Below, one piece after another: positions 40,493 to 51,205 of a stretch of 64,000 nucleotides of DNA. Both the position numbers and the translations under genes were made by a program. The notes beneath the pieces were generated by a model, which searched no databases, had not been told where the DNA came from, and was given only the letters and a program-made list of their open reading frames with translations. This DNA comes from Xiphydria camelus (Eukaryota > Arthropoda > Insecta > Hymenoptera > Xiphydriidae): contig OY783195.1 of NCBI GenBank assembly GCA_963678675.1, forward strand, positions 15,996,264-16,060,263, given 5' to 3'. Each line of letters starts with the position of its first letter. Within the stretch, counting starts at the first letter, position 1.

Positions 40493-42396
40493 CACCTGTG
40501 CGAAGTTAGCACCCCCATGGCGGAATTTCGAAAATTCAAATGCGTGATCGTTTGTCCTTTGTTTGTCCATGATTGACCATCACTTTGTTTTTTTATCCAA
40601 CTCACCGTTTCGGAGATATAGGGGGGGGGGGGGTGGAGAAATTATTAGGGGAACAATTTTTCTGCCGCCGCTTTCCCATAGATATTATATGAGGAATATA
40701 TACGGCTACACCTCGGCATCGTTTGTCCATCTATAGATACAGTGTCCGTACTCCTTTGCGTTGTTTGTCCAACCCCTGAAACCCCTCTACAAGAAGTTGC
40801 TATTGTTATAAAAAAAATTCAAAATCGTATTTTCGGTGATATCACCTCGGCATTGTTTGTCAATCTCTAGATACAGTCTCCGTACTACTTTGCGCCGTTT
40901 ATCCAACCCCTGAAACCCCTCTACAAGAAGTTTTTTTTCATACAAAAAAATTCAAAATCGTACTTTCGGTGATATCACCTCGGCATCGTTTGTCCATCTA
41001 TAGATACAGTGTCCGTACTCCTTTGCATCGTTTGTCCAACCCCTGAAACCCCTCTACAAGAAGTTGCTATTGTTATACAAATATTCAAAGTCGTATTTTC
41101 GGTGATATCACCTGGGCATTGTTTGTCCATCTCTAGATACAGTCTCCGTACTACTTTGCGCCGTTTGTCCAACCCCTGAAACCCCTCTACAAGAAGTTTT
41201 TTTTCATACAAAAAAATTCAAAATCGTATTTTCGGTGATATCACCTCGACATCGTTCGTCCATCTCTAGATACAGTCTCCGTACTACTTCGCGTCGTTTG
41301 TCCAACCCGTGAAACCCCTCTACAAGAAGCTTCTATTGTTATAAAAAAATTCAAAATCGTATTTTCGGTGATATCACCTTGGCATCGTTTGTCAATCTCT
41401 AGATACAGTCTCCGTACTACTTTGCGTCGTTTGTCCAACCCGTGAAACCCCTCTACAAGAATTTGTTTTTGACACAAAAAAATTCAAAATCGTATTTTCG
41501 CTGATATCACCTCGGCATCGTTTGTCCATCTCTAGGTACATTCTTCGTACTACTTTGCGTCATTTGTCCAACCCCTGAAACCCCTCTACAAGAAGTTTTT
41601 TTTCATACAAAGTAGTACGGAGACTGTATCTAGAGATGGACAAACGATGCCGAGGTGATATCACCGGAAATACGATTTTGAATTTTTTTTATAACAATAG
41701 AAACTTCTTGTAGAGGGGTTTCACGGGTTGGACAAACGACGCAAAGTAGTACGGAGACTGTACCTAGAGATGGACAAACGATGCCGAGGTGATATCACCG
41801 ATAATACGAGTTTGAATTTTTTTGTATGAAAAAGAACTTCTTGTAGAGGGGTTTCAGGGGTTGGACAAACGACGCAAAGGAGTACGGAGACTGTACCTAG
41901 AGATGGACAAACGATGCCGAGGTGATATCACCGAAAATACGATTTTGAATTTTTTGTATGAAAAAAAACTTCTTGTAGAGGGGTTTCAGGGTTTGGACAA
42001 ACGGCGCAAAGTAGTACGGAGACTGTATCTAGAGATGGACAAACGATGCCGACGTGATATCACCGAAAATACGATTTCGAATTTTTTTGTATCAAAAAAA
42101 ACTTTTTGTAGAGGGGTTTCAGGGGTTGGACAAACGACGCAAAGGAGTACGGACACTGTATCTATAGATGGACAAACGATGCCGAGGTGTAGCCGTATAT
42201 TCTTCATATAATATCTATGGGAAAGCGGCGGCAGCAAAGTTGTTCCCCTCTAATAGTCCCCCCCCCCATATCTCCGAAACGGTGAGTTGGACAAAAAAAA
42301 ACAAAGTGATGGTCAATCATGGACAAACAAAGGACAAACGATCACGCATTTGAATTTTCGAAATTCCGCCATGGGGGTGCTAACTTCACACAGGTT
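40493..42396. mobile_element. foldback element with arms made of 132-bp tandem repeats
   Basis: The outer arms share CACCTGTG(C)GAAGTTAGC-type words, CCCCCATGGCGGAATTTCGA and ACAAAGTGATGGTCAATCAT-type words in inverted orientation (40493-40680 and 42235-42396). Between them, seven units in one orientation (40680-41607) are followed by four in the other (41608-42190). No transposase is visible. A G-run of 11 lies at 40621-40632. The repeated open frames (FQGLDKRRKVVRRLYLE) are by-products of the unit. Confidence 0.85.
40680..42190. repeat. 132-bp tandem repeat array that switches orientation at about 41607
   Basis: Units contain CGGTGATATCACCTCGGCAT, CCATCTCTAGATACAGT and CCCCTCTACAAGAAG. Starts recur every 130-135 bp (for example 41030, 41162, 41298, 41430, 41564) and, inverted, at about 41703, 41839, 41969 and 42104. 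The junction near 41607 is a clean head-to-head switch. Confidence 0.9.
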
Positions 42397-42397
42397 T

Positions 42398-42540
42398 GAG
42401 GCCGACTTGTTCAATGAAAGTTCAAGGCTGGTTTTTGCTTGAACCGCCGTTCTTAGTATATTATGTGTGACATGAAATATACCAAGAACGGCGGTTCAAC
42501 CTGAACCAGCCTTGAACTTACGTTGAACAAGTGGGCCTGA
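42398..42540. repeat. hairpin repeat next to the foldback
   Basis: Arms GGCCGACTTGTTCAATGAAAG / GTTGAACAAGTGGGCC and GAACCGCCGTTCTTAGTATA / complement pair around a centre near 42468. It is probably a short MITE adjacent to the larger element. Confidence 0.6.
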
Positions 42541-42988
42541 GAGTACGTAGTGGTGCGGGTGGACTCACACAGTCAAAATTATACAGCCGCTACAGACTTA
42601 AGCCGCGTCCCCACTATGCCGAAACATGCCAAGTGGTAATGCTAAGTGGCAAAGCCATTTGGCCTTACCGCCCGCAATTCACTGCGTCCACACTGGAAAT
42701 GGTATTCAGTCGCAATGTATACCGATGACGACTTCCTTCTCGCTGCTGCACCCGTAGTAGTAGTTGATAATCTAGTGAGTCATGAATTACGGGATCGACG
42801 ATTTTGGATACGTCCGAGCCTTCGTAGAAGTAGAGCTCGATATGGAGGAAGTAACCTCATGAGAGATTTAATTTTGGACGATGTGGACGAGTTAAATCTG
42901 GAATACAGATGTAGAGGCGGTTTCCGAAACTTTTTCCGAATGACGAGCAGTGATTTTGAGATTCTTCTCAATTTGGTCGGACCGATAA

Positions 42989-44679
42989 CACAGCCCAACA
43001 AAATAAAATTTTTGTTTTGGTGCCGAAAAACTGAGATCTGATTTTGAATATATTTGACGCGCTGATTCCAAAAATACTTGGCTTTTTTCTATAGCAGCTC
43101 TAGTTTTTGAGATACAGGCTAATAATTGATTTTCGTTTTGGTAAAAGGCACAAATAATAATAATTGCAGCTTCACAGGCCTAAATTGAAAAGTATACCTA
43201 CCTAGACAAACCCCAATGTTTCAATCAACAAGAACTGAATGATCTCAGTAGAGATCTGAACCTCTCTAAGGAATCTTCAGAATTACTGGCCTCCAGATTA
43301 AAAGAAAAAAGCCTGCTTCCTCTATAGGTTCTAATATAACATTCTATCGTACAAGAGAAAAGGATCTGCTGCCCTTTTTCACTCAGGAAAATGACCTGGT
43401 GAATACCAGAAACCTGGTGATTACAGAATTGTAATGATATAAAAAGACTCTTAGAAAAAATGGGTTCATCAAAATACACTCCAGACGAATGGCGTCTTTT
43501 TATTGATAGCTCTAAACGTAGTTTGAAATGTGTTCTTGTGCACAATGGTAATAAATATGGCGCAATACCCATTGGTCATTCTACCACTTTGAAAGAGAAA
43601 TACGAGACAATATCACTAGTCCTGAAAAAACTTAACTATGAAGAACATCAGTGGGTGATTTGTGTCGATTTAAAAATGGTAAACTTGCTCCTTGGACAGC
43701 AAAGTGGATACACGAAATATCCTTGTTTTTTATGTCTTTGGGACAGCAGAGATAAGGAGCAGCACTGGGTTAACAAGAATTGGCCCCTAAGAAACGTCAT
43801 GATTCAAGGACAACAAAATGTAATTAACGAATCTCTGGTTGCAAGAGATAAAATCATATTTCCACCTTTGCATTTGAAGTTGGGACTTATGAAACAATTT
43901 GTGAAGGCATTAAATCGATATGGACCTTGTTTTCGGTTCTTAACACGTAAATTTCCTGGACTTAGCACAGAAAAATTGAAAGCAGGCATATTTGATGGTC
44001 CTCAGATAAGAAAACTTATAAACGAGCTTCAATTTATCGAATCAATGAACGAGATTGAATTTAATGCTTGGCACTCATTTGTTGAGTCGTACAAAATTTT
44101 CTTGGCAACCGCAAAACAGAGAATTACATTGAATTAGTGGAAGATATGCTGTCTAACTTTCATATTCCGTGTTGTAACATGAGCGCGCATAAAAGTGTAC
44201 TATCTCCACAACCACTTATATCGATTCCCACACAACCTAGGTGATTATAGTGAAGAACAGGGAGAAAACTTTCATCAGGACATTAAGACGATGGAAGAAC
44301 GGTATCAGGGAAGATGGGATACCCACATGAGTATGCAGCCACTGCAGCGAGAATGTCCTACTAAACACTATGTTAGAAAGTCTTATAAATGAAAAATTTT
44401 AAGTGATACACCCGTAATGTATATTTATCTACTTTATAATTAAATACTTTACTTTGTATTCTTTGTTTTTAATGAGCCATTGTATCAAATACTAATTTGT
44501 ATAGATTGCAATACATGTAAGTTAAAAAAACAAATGATTTTATCCCAAAGAAGCCAATATAGCGAATCTAAAAAACAAGATCTGATAGACTAAGCCTGAT
44601 AGTTTTTTTTAATTCTACACCCAAAAATTACCTAAAAACAGTTGAAAACAGCAGGCACCAAAAAGTGTGTTGGGCTGTG
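42989..44679 (+). mobile_element. CACAG...CTGTG DNA transposon copy 2 (1.7 kb)
   Basis: It opens CACAGCCCAAC at 42989 and closes GTTGGGCTGTG at 44679, with a TAA duplication at 42986-42988 and 44680-44682. The internal inverted repeat is short (about 11 bp plus related GGTGCC words), unlike copy 1. It is inserted in the Harbinger gene. It carries a decayed coding region for the same protein family as 21270-23222 and lacks the N-terminal zinc block, so it is non-autonomous. Confidence 0.85.
43220..44392 (+). pseudogene. transposase-like protein of CACAG copy 2, degraded
   Basis: After two frameshifted stretches (ELNDLSRDLNLSKESSELLA; NITFYRTREKDLLPFFT), the clean frame 43460-44137 gives DEWRLFIDSSKRSLKCVLV, HQWVICVDLKMVNLLLGQQS, CFLCLWDSRDKEQH, PPLHLKLGLMKQFVKALNR and FDGPQIRKLI. 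It stops after ATAKQRITLN; a shifted frame 44195-44392 supplies EEQGENFHQDIKTMEERYQG. The MMADYCW word present in the other copies is deleted here. The putative catalytic residues are the Asp in FIDSS, the Asp in CVDLK and the Glu in EEQGENFHQD. Confidence 0.7.
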
Positions 44680-44984
44680 TAATCAAGAAGAAGGACATTA
44701 CATTCAGAAAAGCCGTTCCAGCTCATGAACGTCTTGCTGTAACACTACGGTTCCTAGTAACAGGAGATTCCTACCATTCGTTGATGTACATGTTCAAAAT
44801 TTCGAAACAAACTATTTTGAGGATCATTCCAAGTGTTTGTGATGCTTTGGTCAACGTTTTGCAAGATTATATTCAGGTAAGAAAATAAACTACTAATCAG
44901 CAAACTTTGATTTATTAATATTTTACATAGAAAAGAAGTACTATAAAAATAAAAAGTTATCTTCATCAGTTTCAACTACAGTCA

Positions 44985-45280
44985 AGTAGTCCCTCGATTC
45001 GCAGGAATTCGATTCGCACGTTCCGGACCTTCCGAGGTAGACTATCGAGTCTCGTAATTTACACTTTTCCATAGCAGTGCCGTATTTCTTACTGACAAGC
45101 AGATGGAAGAAAATTTTAGTCAGTTTTCGTTGAAACTCTGAAGTATGAACATGATGTCGGGAAGAAAAAGAAGTAATCGTCTGACTTACAAATTAAAGAA
45201 AGACATTATCGCGAAGAAGAAAAGTTGTGAATATGTAGGACACTTGGAAAGACTTGGTCACTCAGTTCATTGATACGACA
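44985..45280 (+). pseudogene. pogo/Tigger-type element start with short transposase N-terminus
   Basis: AGTAGTCCCTCGATTCGCAG at about 44991 resembles terminal sequences of Tigger-type elements, and the frame from 45145 encodes MSGRKRSNRLTYKLKKDIIA plus KKKSCEYVGHLERLG, a Psq-type helix-turn-helix start, before a stop near 45273. Only this N-terminal piece is present. Confidence 0.45.
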
Positions 45281-46321
45281 CTGTTGAGGTACCGATGGTC
45301 CGAACCCGTGTTGCTTTTCTTCACACTTTAATGAATGCGATACGCTTATTGGTTGAATGAAAATGACGCTATCAACTAGTGGAGGTTGATGCGGTACGCC
45401 TCGATTGGTTAGGAGACAGAGACATGAGATCAATAGATGACGTTGGGTAGTTTCCGCGTCCCGGTTAGCGGGCAAGGATTCTCCGAAATATACCGCAAAA
45501 ATAAGAAGAAAAATTGCAAATGTAAAACATTATTACAAAAAACGCGTGCAATTCTTGTAATGTACCAATGTGTGACAATTGTAGGGCAACCATTTGTAAA
45601 GAATGTGCAAAATATAAGGAAGTATATACCATTTCCAGATTTCTCAGAGCTAATTGATTGCAATTTTTTATTTACAGTGCTAATTTTTTTTGCTTTTTTG
45701 TTTTTTAGCTACTAGGCAGCTTATATTTTATTACTCTATGTGTTTTTGTTCAAAAGCAATAAATAAAAAATATACAAGGTATTTCATTATCCCGTTCCAC
45801 GAATACCTAAAGATATTTCATAATAATTTGTAACACCTGTAATCGACTTGTGTTCATTAAAATTTCTAAAAATAAAATGTTATTATTGTCAATATACTCT
45901 AATAAACTAAATATAAAGTTACTTGCAATTTTTTTCACTTTCTAGGTTTTCCTGTTAGGATTTTTGTTTGGGGTTTAAGTGACCCCGCGTCAGTAGTTAT
46001 GTTACAGAATATGTACGTCAGTAGTAGAAGGTTAAACTCAGTGCAGTTACGGTGCCTTAACGCCGTGCAAACACTTCGTAAATTTATCGTGAATGCACTG
46101 TCTTCACAAAATTTTGTAAATTATAAAATAACAAAATTGATATAATAACGATGTTTCAAACAGTACAAATTGTACCGAATTATTCCATAAATAATGAATG
46201 ATTAATTATCATAATCGCTACTGTTTTGAAAAAGAAAGTATCAAATTATTTTTAAAAATTTAATGAGAAGAACTCAAGAGCAGTCACTGTCATGTCCAGT
46301 TTCTATATATGACTGGAGTTG
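45281..46321. other. spacer, no gene supported
   Basis: 45290-45480 shares CCAAT-like words with 26390-26580. The remainder is AT-rich with no credible open frame or repeat boundary. Confidence 0.35.
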
Positions 46322-46333
46322 ACCGACACCACT

Positions 46334-46450
46334 TGAAGACTGACTTGAGTCGGTGGCTCAATTGGTAGAGTGCGAAAGCATTCCCAGTTTCGAAGTAGCT
46401 CATCCTAAAGACCGCAGGTTCGAATCCCCCGGTAGGGTATGAAAAAAGAA
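46334..46450 (+). mobile_element. tRNA-derived SINE with 12-bp target duplication
   Basis: ACCGACACCACT at 46322-46333 and 46451-46462 flanks a 117-bp insertion with an A-box-like TGGCTCAATTGG (46354), a B box GGTTCGAATCC (46417) and an A-rich tail GAAAAAAGAA. The acceptor arms do not pair, so it is not a functional tRNA. Pol III boxes, an A tail and a target duplication identify a SINE mobilised by a LINE. Confidence 0.75.
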
Positions 46451-46462
46451 ACCGACACCACT

Positions 46463-46880
46463 AGGCGGGTTGGCAGGTAGATGGGAGCACCGCACGCACG
46501 CGAACAGCATCGTCACACGCACGCGGCACGCTCGACCTACCATAGCGCCACATCCACACACGCCAGGCTCTCTGACGCCGCATCTATCGCCACTGGGTCT
46601 ACATCATTATCTCACAGTTAAAAACTACTGTAAAGTCACTGCGTGCATTCTCTTTTTGCAAAATCCACCCACAATAATTTTGAAAGTGCATCGTGTTGCC
46701 CCAGTGCTTAAACTTGGTACCCACACTGCTGACTGCAGTGCGGTTTCACGGTGGGCATGCACTAGGACATCCCAGAGTGTACACAGTTGAATTCACCGCG
46801 TGATAGTAGTGTGCAGTCACGGTGCCGCCACTTTGCTATCGGGAACTGAAGGAATCAAAAAATATTATTACTAAAAATTA
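46463..46880. other. spacer, no gene supported
   Basis: An open frame on the plus strand (46470-46790) is arginine/threonine/histidine-rich and unlikely to be real. The CACAG copy 3 starts at 46881. Confidence 0.35.
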
Positions 46881-47159
46881 CACAGCCCAACACACTTTTT
46901 GGTGCCTGCTGTTTTCAACTGTTTTTAGGTAATTTTTGGGTGTAGAATTTAAAAAAAAACTATCAGACTTAGTCTATCAGATCTAGTTTTTTAGATTCGC
47001 TATATTGGCTTCTTTGGGATAAAATCATTTGTTTTTTTTTAACTTACATGTATTGCAATCTATACAAATTAGTATTTGATACAATGGCTCATTAAAAACA
47101 AAGAATACAAAGTAAAGTATTTAATTATAAAGTAGATAAATATACATTACGGGTATATC

Positions 47160-48320
47160 ACTTAAAAATTTTCATTTGTAAGACTTTCTAACATAGTGTT
47201 TAGTAGGACATTCTCGCTGCAGACACCAACAGTAGTCGGCCATCATGTGGGTATCCCATCTTCCCTGATACCGTTCTTCCATCGTCTTAATGTCCTGATG
47301 AAATTTTTCTCCCTGTTCTTCACTATAATCACCTAGGTTGTGTGGGAATCGATCTAAGTGGGGTTGTGGAGATAGTACACTTTTATGCGCTCATGTTATA
47401 ACACGGAATATGAAAGTTAAACAGCATATCTTCCACTAATTCAATGTAATTCTCTGCTTTGCGGTTGCCAAGAAAATTTTGTACGACTTCAACAAATGTG
47501 CCAAGCATTAGATTCAATCTCGTTCATTGATTCGATAAATTGAGGCTCGTTTATAAGTTTTCTTATCTGAGGACCGTCAAATATGCCTGCTCTCAATTTT
47601 TCTGTGCTAAGTCCAGGAAATTTACGTGTTAAGAATCGAAAACAAGGTCCATCTCGATTTAATGCCTTCACAAATTGTTTCATAAGGCCCAACTTCAAAT
47701 GAAAAGGTGGAAATATGATTTTATCTCTTCCAACCAGAGGTTCGTTAATTACATTTTGTTGTCCTTGAATCATGAAGTTTCTTAGGGGCCAATTCTTGTT
47801 AACCCACAGTGCTGCTCTTTATCTCTGCTGTCCCAAAGACATAAAAAACAAGGATATTTCGTGTATCCACTTTGCTGTCCAAGGAGCAAGTTTACCATTT
47901 TTAAATCGACACAAATCACCCACTGATGTTCTTCATAGTTAAGTTTTTTCAGGACTAGTGATATTGTCTCGTATTGCTCTTTCAAAGTGGTAGAATGACC
48001 AATGGGTATTACGCCATATTTATTACCATTGTGCACAGGAACACATTTCAAACTACGTTTAGAGCTATCAATAAAAAGACGCCATTCGTCAGGGGTGAAT
48101 TTTGATGAACCCATTTTTTCTAAGAGTCTTCTTATATCATTACAATTCTGTAATCACCAGGTTTTTGGTATTCACCAGGTCATTTTCCTGATTGAAAAAG
48201 GGTAGCAGATCCTTTTCTCTTGTACGATAGAATGTTATATTAGAACCTATAGAGGAAGCAGGTTTTTTTCTTTTAATCTGGAGGCCAGTAATTCTGAAGA
48301 TTCCTTAGAGAGGTTCAGAT
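47160..48320 (-). pseudogene. transposase-like protein of CACAG copy 3, degraded
   Basis: Minus-strand frames 48114-47782 (DEWRLFIDSSKRSLKCVPV ... CFLCLWDSRDKEQH) and 47773-47489 (QGQQNVINEPLVGRDKII, PPFHLKLGLMKQFVKALNR, FDGPQIRKLI) are two parts of the same family protein, separated by a frameshift near 47780. Further C-terminal pieces near 47230-47330 retain SEEQGEKFHQD-type and MMADYCW words. The N-terminal zinc block is absent, as in copy 2. Confidence 0.7.
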
Positions 48321-48838
48321 CTCTACTGACAAGGAAACGTTTCGAGGCCGCCGCTTCCGATCTTGATGAAACTTCGTAAATTTAAAGTTTATCGAAAAAT
48401 AAGAGACCCCTATTTTTTTATAGCGGCCCAATTTTGGTTTAAGGGGGTGAAATGGACCCCTGAATTTTCACCCCCTTCGAGCTATCTCCGAAACGAAGCG
48501 AGATAGATGAAAACTTTCAATATACGTTTTGTTTGGTTTTTTTAGTGTGATAAAATCCCCTAAACAGATTTTGAAAAAAAGCATTATTTTTCAAAAAAAA
48601 AATTTTTTTATCTAATTTTTCGAAATTTCGGTTTAGTCATGTGGACAAAAATTTAGGAAATTTTATTACAAATTCAACCATGTATGACATGATATATTTC
48701 CTTCCTACAGTTTTGCAAATTTCTAACTTTTATGTCTGATAATGAGCGGGCTACCAATGGCAGTGACGGGATAGGTCGGGGGTTATTACTTCTATGTATT
48801 TTAATACCACTTTTCTTTTATTTAATAAAGTTCAACTT

Positions 48839-50449
48839 CTATGGCTCATAATTATGACAATAATGGTATTCCGTGAAAAAATGTTTCATACAAAGTTGTT
48901 TCTTACACCAAGCACACGTAATAACGGCAATATCGCCACATATGTGGCATCGTGGTTCCGAGTCCTGTGCAAAACAAAATTCTACAGGATGTTCAAATTC
49001 AGGTCTCCTGAATATATATCCACTCTTGAACCACGAATATTTAATAAAGTTAGTAAACCGTGGTGAAGAAAACTGATTATGAGTAAGAGATTGAAGTTTT
49101 AAAATATTATCTCTCGAATGAAGGTTAATATCGTAATTGAAAAGAGTTACAATATCTGAAAACCTCCTTACAAAATTCTTCCACATTCGAAATCCGTATA
49201 CGTCTAGCGGTTGAATCAGTCCGGTGGTGCCTTGTGGAATCGTCATTAATATTATTGTCTTGTCTTCTGGTGTAGCTTCTCGAACACTTCGCTCACATTG
49301 TCCACTCCAAGAGTCCAGCAGTAAGACGCTTGTAGATCCAGTGTTAGGGAAGTAAACTTCTTGCAGCCATGTTTTCATGAGATCGGTTGTAAGTTTCCCA
49401 GATTTGGAAGCCATGAAGTATACATTTGGCGGCCTAAACACGGTTGGTTGCACTCGTTCTCCCAATTGCCCACTAGCCTCTTTTAATACCACATAAAGAG
49501 GCGACAGTAGTTTTCCATCAGCAGATATGGTGGGTTGTATAGTATAGCTGTGGGTTGTAGAAGATATTGATTGTACCACAGCTTCAATTTTTTTTTGCCC
49601 CGATGTAGCTAAAGTTCGGCCAGAATGTATTTCTAAATTAAATCCACTCTGATCAGAGTTAAATACATTTTGTGGTCCATATTGTGTAATGAGTGGCTTC
49701 ACTTGTTCTACGAAGGCATGGCTTCGTACTTTCAAACTTTCCTCACCCTCAACGTTTTTTCTCGTTACAAACTTTGTGATCTTTCGAGAGACAATTCTAT
49801 ATGCTTTCTTGAATGACCTCAACCATGTTTGACTTGCTTTGAAGGTTGGAAGATTCTCTACTTCTTTTGCTTGTAAAGCCCATCGTTTAAGGTCTACATC
49901 ATGTACTATTATTTTCGATCTACTAGCTTCTACAAATTTATCAAAAGTATATTTCGCTATGCGTATTAATTTATCATTTTGAGTACCCCCCTGTCCTACT
50001 TGCGCAGCCCATCTTCGTAATTGTCTATCAGATTTCACTTTTTTAAACTGATGTTGAACTGCTGCTACGGTTCGACGTCTTTTCTTCCCACTGTTCCAGT
50101 AATCTATGGCACTTTGTTTATATTCAAAGCTAACCGCTTCTTCATCGGGTGTACAGGGATATGGTTCTGGAGGTATAGAGGTTTCTACGTGAGGAACATC
50201 CTCGACATCCGATTCCAGCCAGTCAGTATTAACAGCGTGCATTTCACTATCCTCGATTGAATCTTCCAATTCCAATTTATTTTCATGTTCGACTCGAAAT
50301 GATGAATCCTCCATGCTACGTATAATAATATTTTGTAATAAATCTTTCAATTGCACTTCTGCACTATTCATTGGAGTTTCTCTTCCATTTGGTACACTGA
50401 AAACGGCCACCAATAAAGTTAACACATTGATCGGATTTATAATTGCCAT
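48839..50449 (-). CDS. Tc5-like transposase, intact frame (536 aa)
   Basis: Start chosen at 50449 (MAIINPINVLTLLVAVFSVP), because a TATA box (TATATATAAGG on the minus strand, near 50523) lies about 75 nt upstream. An upstream ATG at 50668 would extend the frame but would lie before the TATA box. Order: acidic N-terminal region, HTH segment (YKQSAIDYWNSGKKRRRTV), CENP-B-like segment (TFKASQTWLRSFKKAYRIVS), catalytic FNSDQSGFNLEIHSGRTL, second aspartate LLLDSWSG, TTGLIQPLDVYGFRMWKNF, and a C-terminal zinc-like tail CHICGDIAVITC-AWCKKQLC. Such enzymes cut and paste at TNA. The last 120 or so codons lie inside the left terminal repeat, so they are duplicated at 51230-51580. Confidence 0.85.
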   Translation of the reverse strand: MAIINPINVLTLLVAVFSVPNGRETPMNSAEVQLKDLLQNIIIRSMEDSSFRVEHENKLELEDSIEDSEMHAVNTDWLESDVEDVPHVETSIPPEPYPCTPDEEAVSFEYKQSAIDYWNSGKKRRRTVAAVQHQFKKVKSDRQLRRWAAQVGQGGTQNDKLIRIAKYTFDKFVEASRSKIIVHDVDLKRWALQAKEVENLPTFKASQTWLRSFKKAYRIVSRKITKFVTRKNVEGEESLKVRSHAFVEQVKPLITQYGPQNVFNSDQSGFNLEIHSGRTLATSGQKKIEAVVQSISSTTHSYTIQPTISADGKLLSPLYVVLKEASGQLGERVQPTVFRPPNVYFMASKSGKLTTDLMKTWLQEVYFPNTGSTSVLLLDSWSGQCERSVREATPEDKTIILMTIPQGTTGLIQPLDVYGFRMWKNFVRRFSDIVTLFNYDINLHSRDNILKLQSLTHNQFSSPRFTNFIKYSWFKSGYIFRRPEFEHPVEFCFAQDSEPRCHICGDIAVITCAWCKKQLCMKHFFTEYHYCHNYEP

Positions 50450-50514
50450 AATAATAATATGAACTGCTGTGCACCATAGAAACTGAATATTCAGACTAAA
50501 AAGCTTTCTCTTTC

Positions 50515-50785
50515 GCTTCCTTATATATAATGAAGTCGCCTCACAAGAACGAAACAGACTGGAGAGGGTGGGAGGTCCGACTTCCCAAAAAGGGGCCATC
50601 ATCCTCGGAGTCCGCGTACGAAACTCGAGAGCGCGTACGAAAATATTTTTACATGGGCACAGAGCCAACTAATAATAAAGCTTGTCCAAAGAACTAAACT
50701 CCCTCTTTCGCATCACCGGGGCCATATAAGGCAACCCTACAAATAACAGGAATGTTGTTTACGGCATTTTCGAGGAGTATATATA
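50515..50785. promoter_or_regulatory. bidirectional promoter region of the Tc5-like element
   Basis: Two TATA boxes point outward: TTATATATAA at about 50521 for the minus-strand transposase and GTATATATAC at about 50776 for the plus-strand small gene. The 250-bp interval between them holds no coding sequence. Confidence 0.6.
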
Positions 50786-51065
50786 CAGGGCCGAGAAGCA
50801 AAGAGCTTCAGTTTCATTGGCTGCGTCTATCATTCAAGTGATGGGTTCAAACGAGTTACCGACTTTTGAGAAGATCGTGGAGGATCTTAAAAATGGGCAC
50901 ATACCATTGCCGTCTCCCGGGAAATCGCTGGATCTGACATTCCGCACAACAGGACCATCCATGGCCGAAGTAGAACGAGAGCTGCAAGAATGTGAGGAGT
51001 ACTGGAGGAAACAGTACGCGAAGAAGAAAAGTAAAGAAAAAAATGATTCCAACAAAAAACTATAA
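50770..51065 (+). CDS. divergent small ORF of the Tc5-like element (74 aa)
   Basis: ATG at 50841 opens MGSNELPTFEKIVEDLKNGH, followed by IPLPSPGKSLDLTFRTTGPS, a glutamate-rich helix (AEVERELQECEEYWRKQYAK) and a lysine tail. It is preceded by GAGTATATATACAGGG (TATA near 50776) and followed by AATAAAT at about 51134, so it looks like a genuine separate transcript running opposite to the transposase. No family was recognised; a DNA- or protein-binding accessory role is possible. Confidence 0.55.
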
Positions 51066-51205
51066 AAATTCAGACAATTTTATCTAACCTGTGAGTGAAT
51101 TATTAGTTACTTACACACAAACAGAAAATAATATAAATAAATTAACGGTCGGATTTATTAATAAGATTTCTGAACAATTTTTGTCCATTTTATTTTGATA
51201 ATATT

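Larger units (their letters stand above)
42600..44876 (+). pseudogene. PIF/Harbinger (HARBI1-like) transposase, first exon split by a CACAG element
   Basis: The coding start is 42715. Protein: MYTDDDFLLAAAPVVVV, RRFWIRPSLRRSRARYGG, FFRMTSSDFEILLNLVGPI, then after the insertion 42989-44679 it continues IKKKDITFRKAVPAHERLAV, TLRFLVTGDSYHSLMYMFKI, SKQTILRIIPSVCD and ends at ATTCAG|GTAAGA (44876), a splice donor. These are the N-terminal helix-turn-helix blocks of Harbinger nucleases. Removing the insertion and one TAA rejoins the codon ATA-ATC. No catalytic exon was found to 46.9 kb, so the gene is broken. CCGCGTCCCCACTATGCC near 42602 may be the element's own end. Confidence 0.8.

Noticed and set aside
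40680..42190. CRISPR-like array
   Set aside because: Units are contiguous 132-bp repeats without unique spacers, in a eukaryotic transposon.
41000..42211. Repeated 'FQGLDKRRKVVRRLYLEMDK' protein resembling a repeat protein
   Set aside because: It is a by-product of the 132-bp DNA repeat, seen on both strands with stops between units.
46346..46440. A functional tRNA gene
   Set aside because: A and B boxes are present but the acceptor and T stems do not pair; target duplication and an A tail show a SINE.
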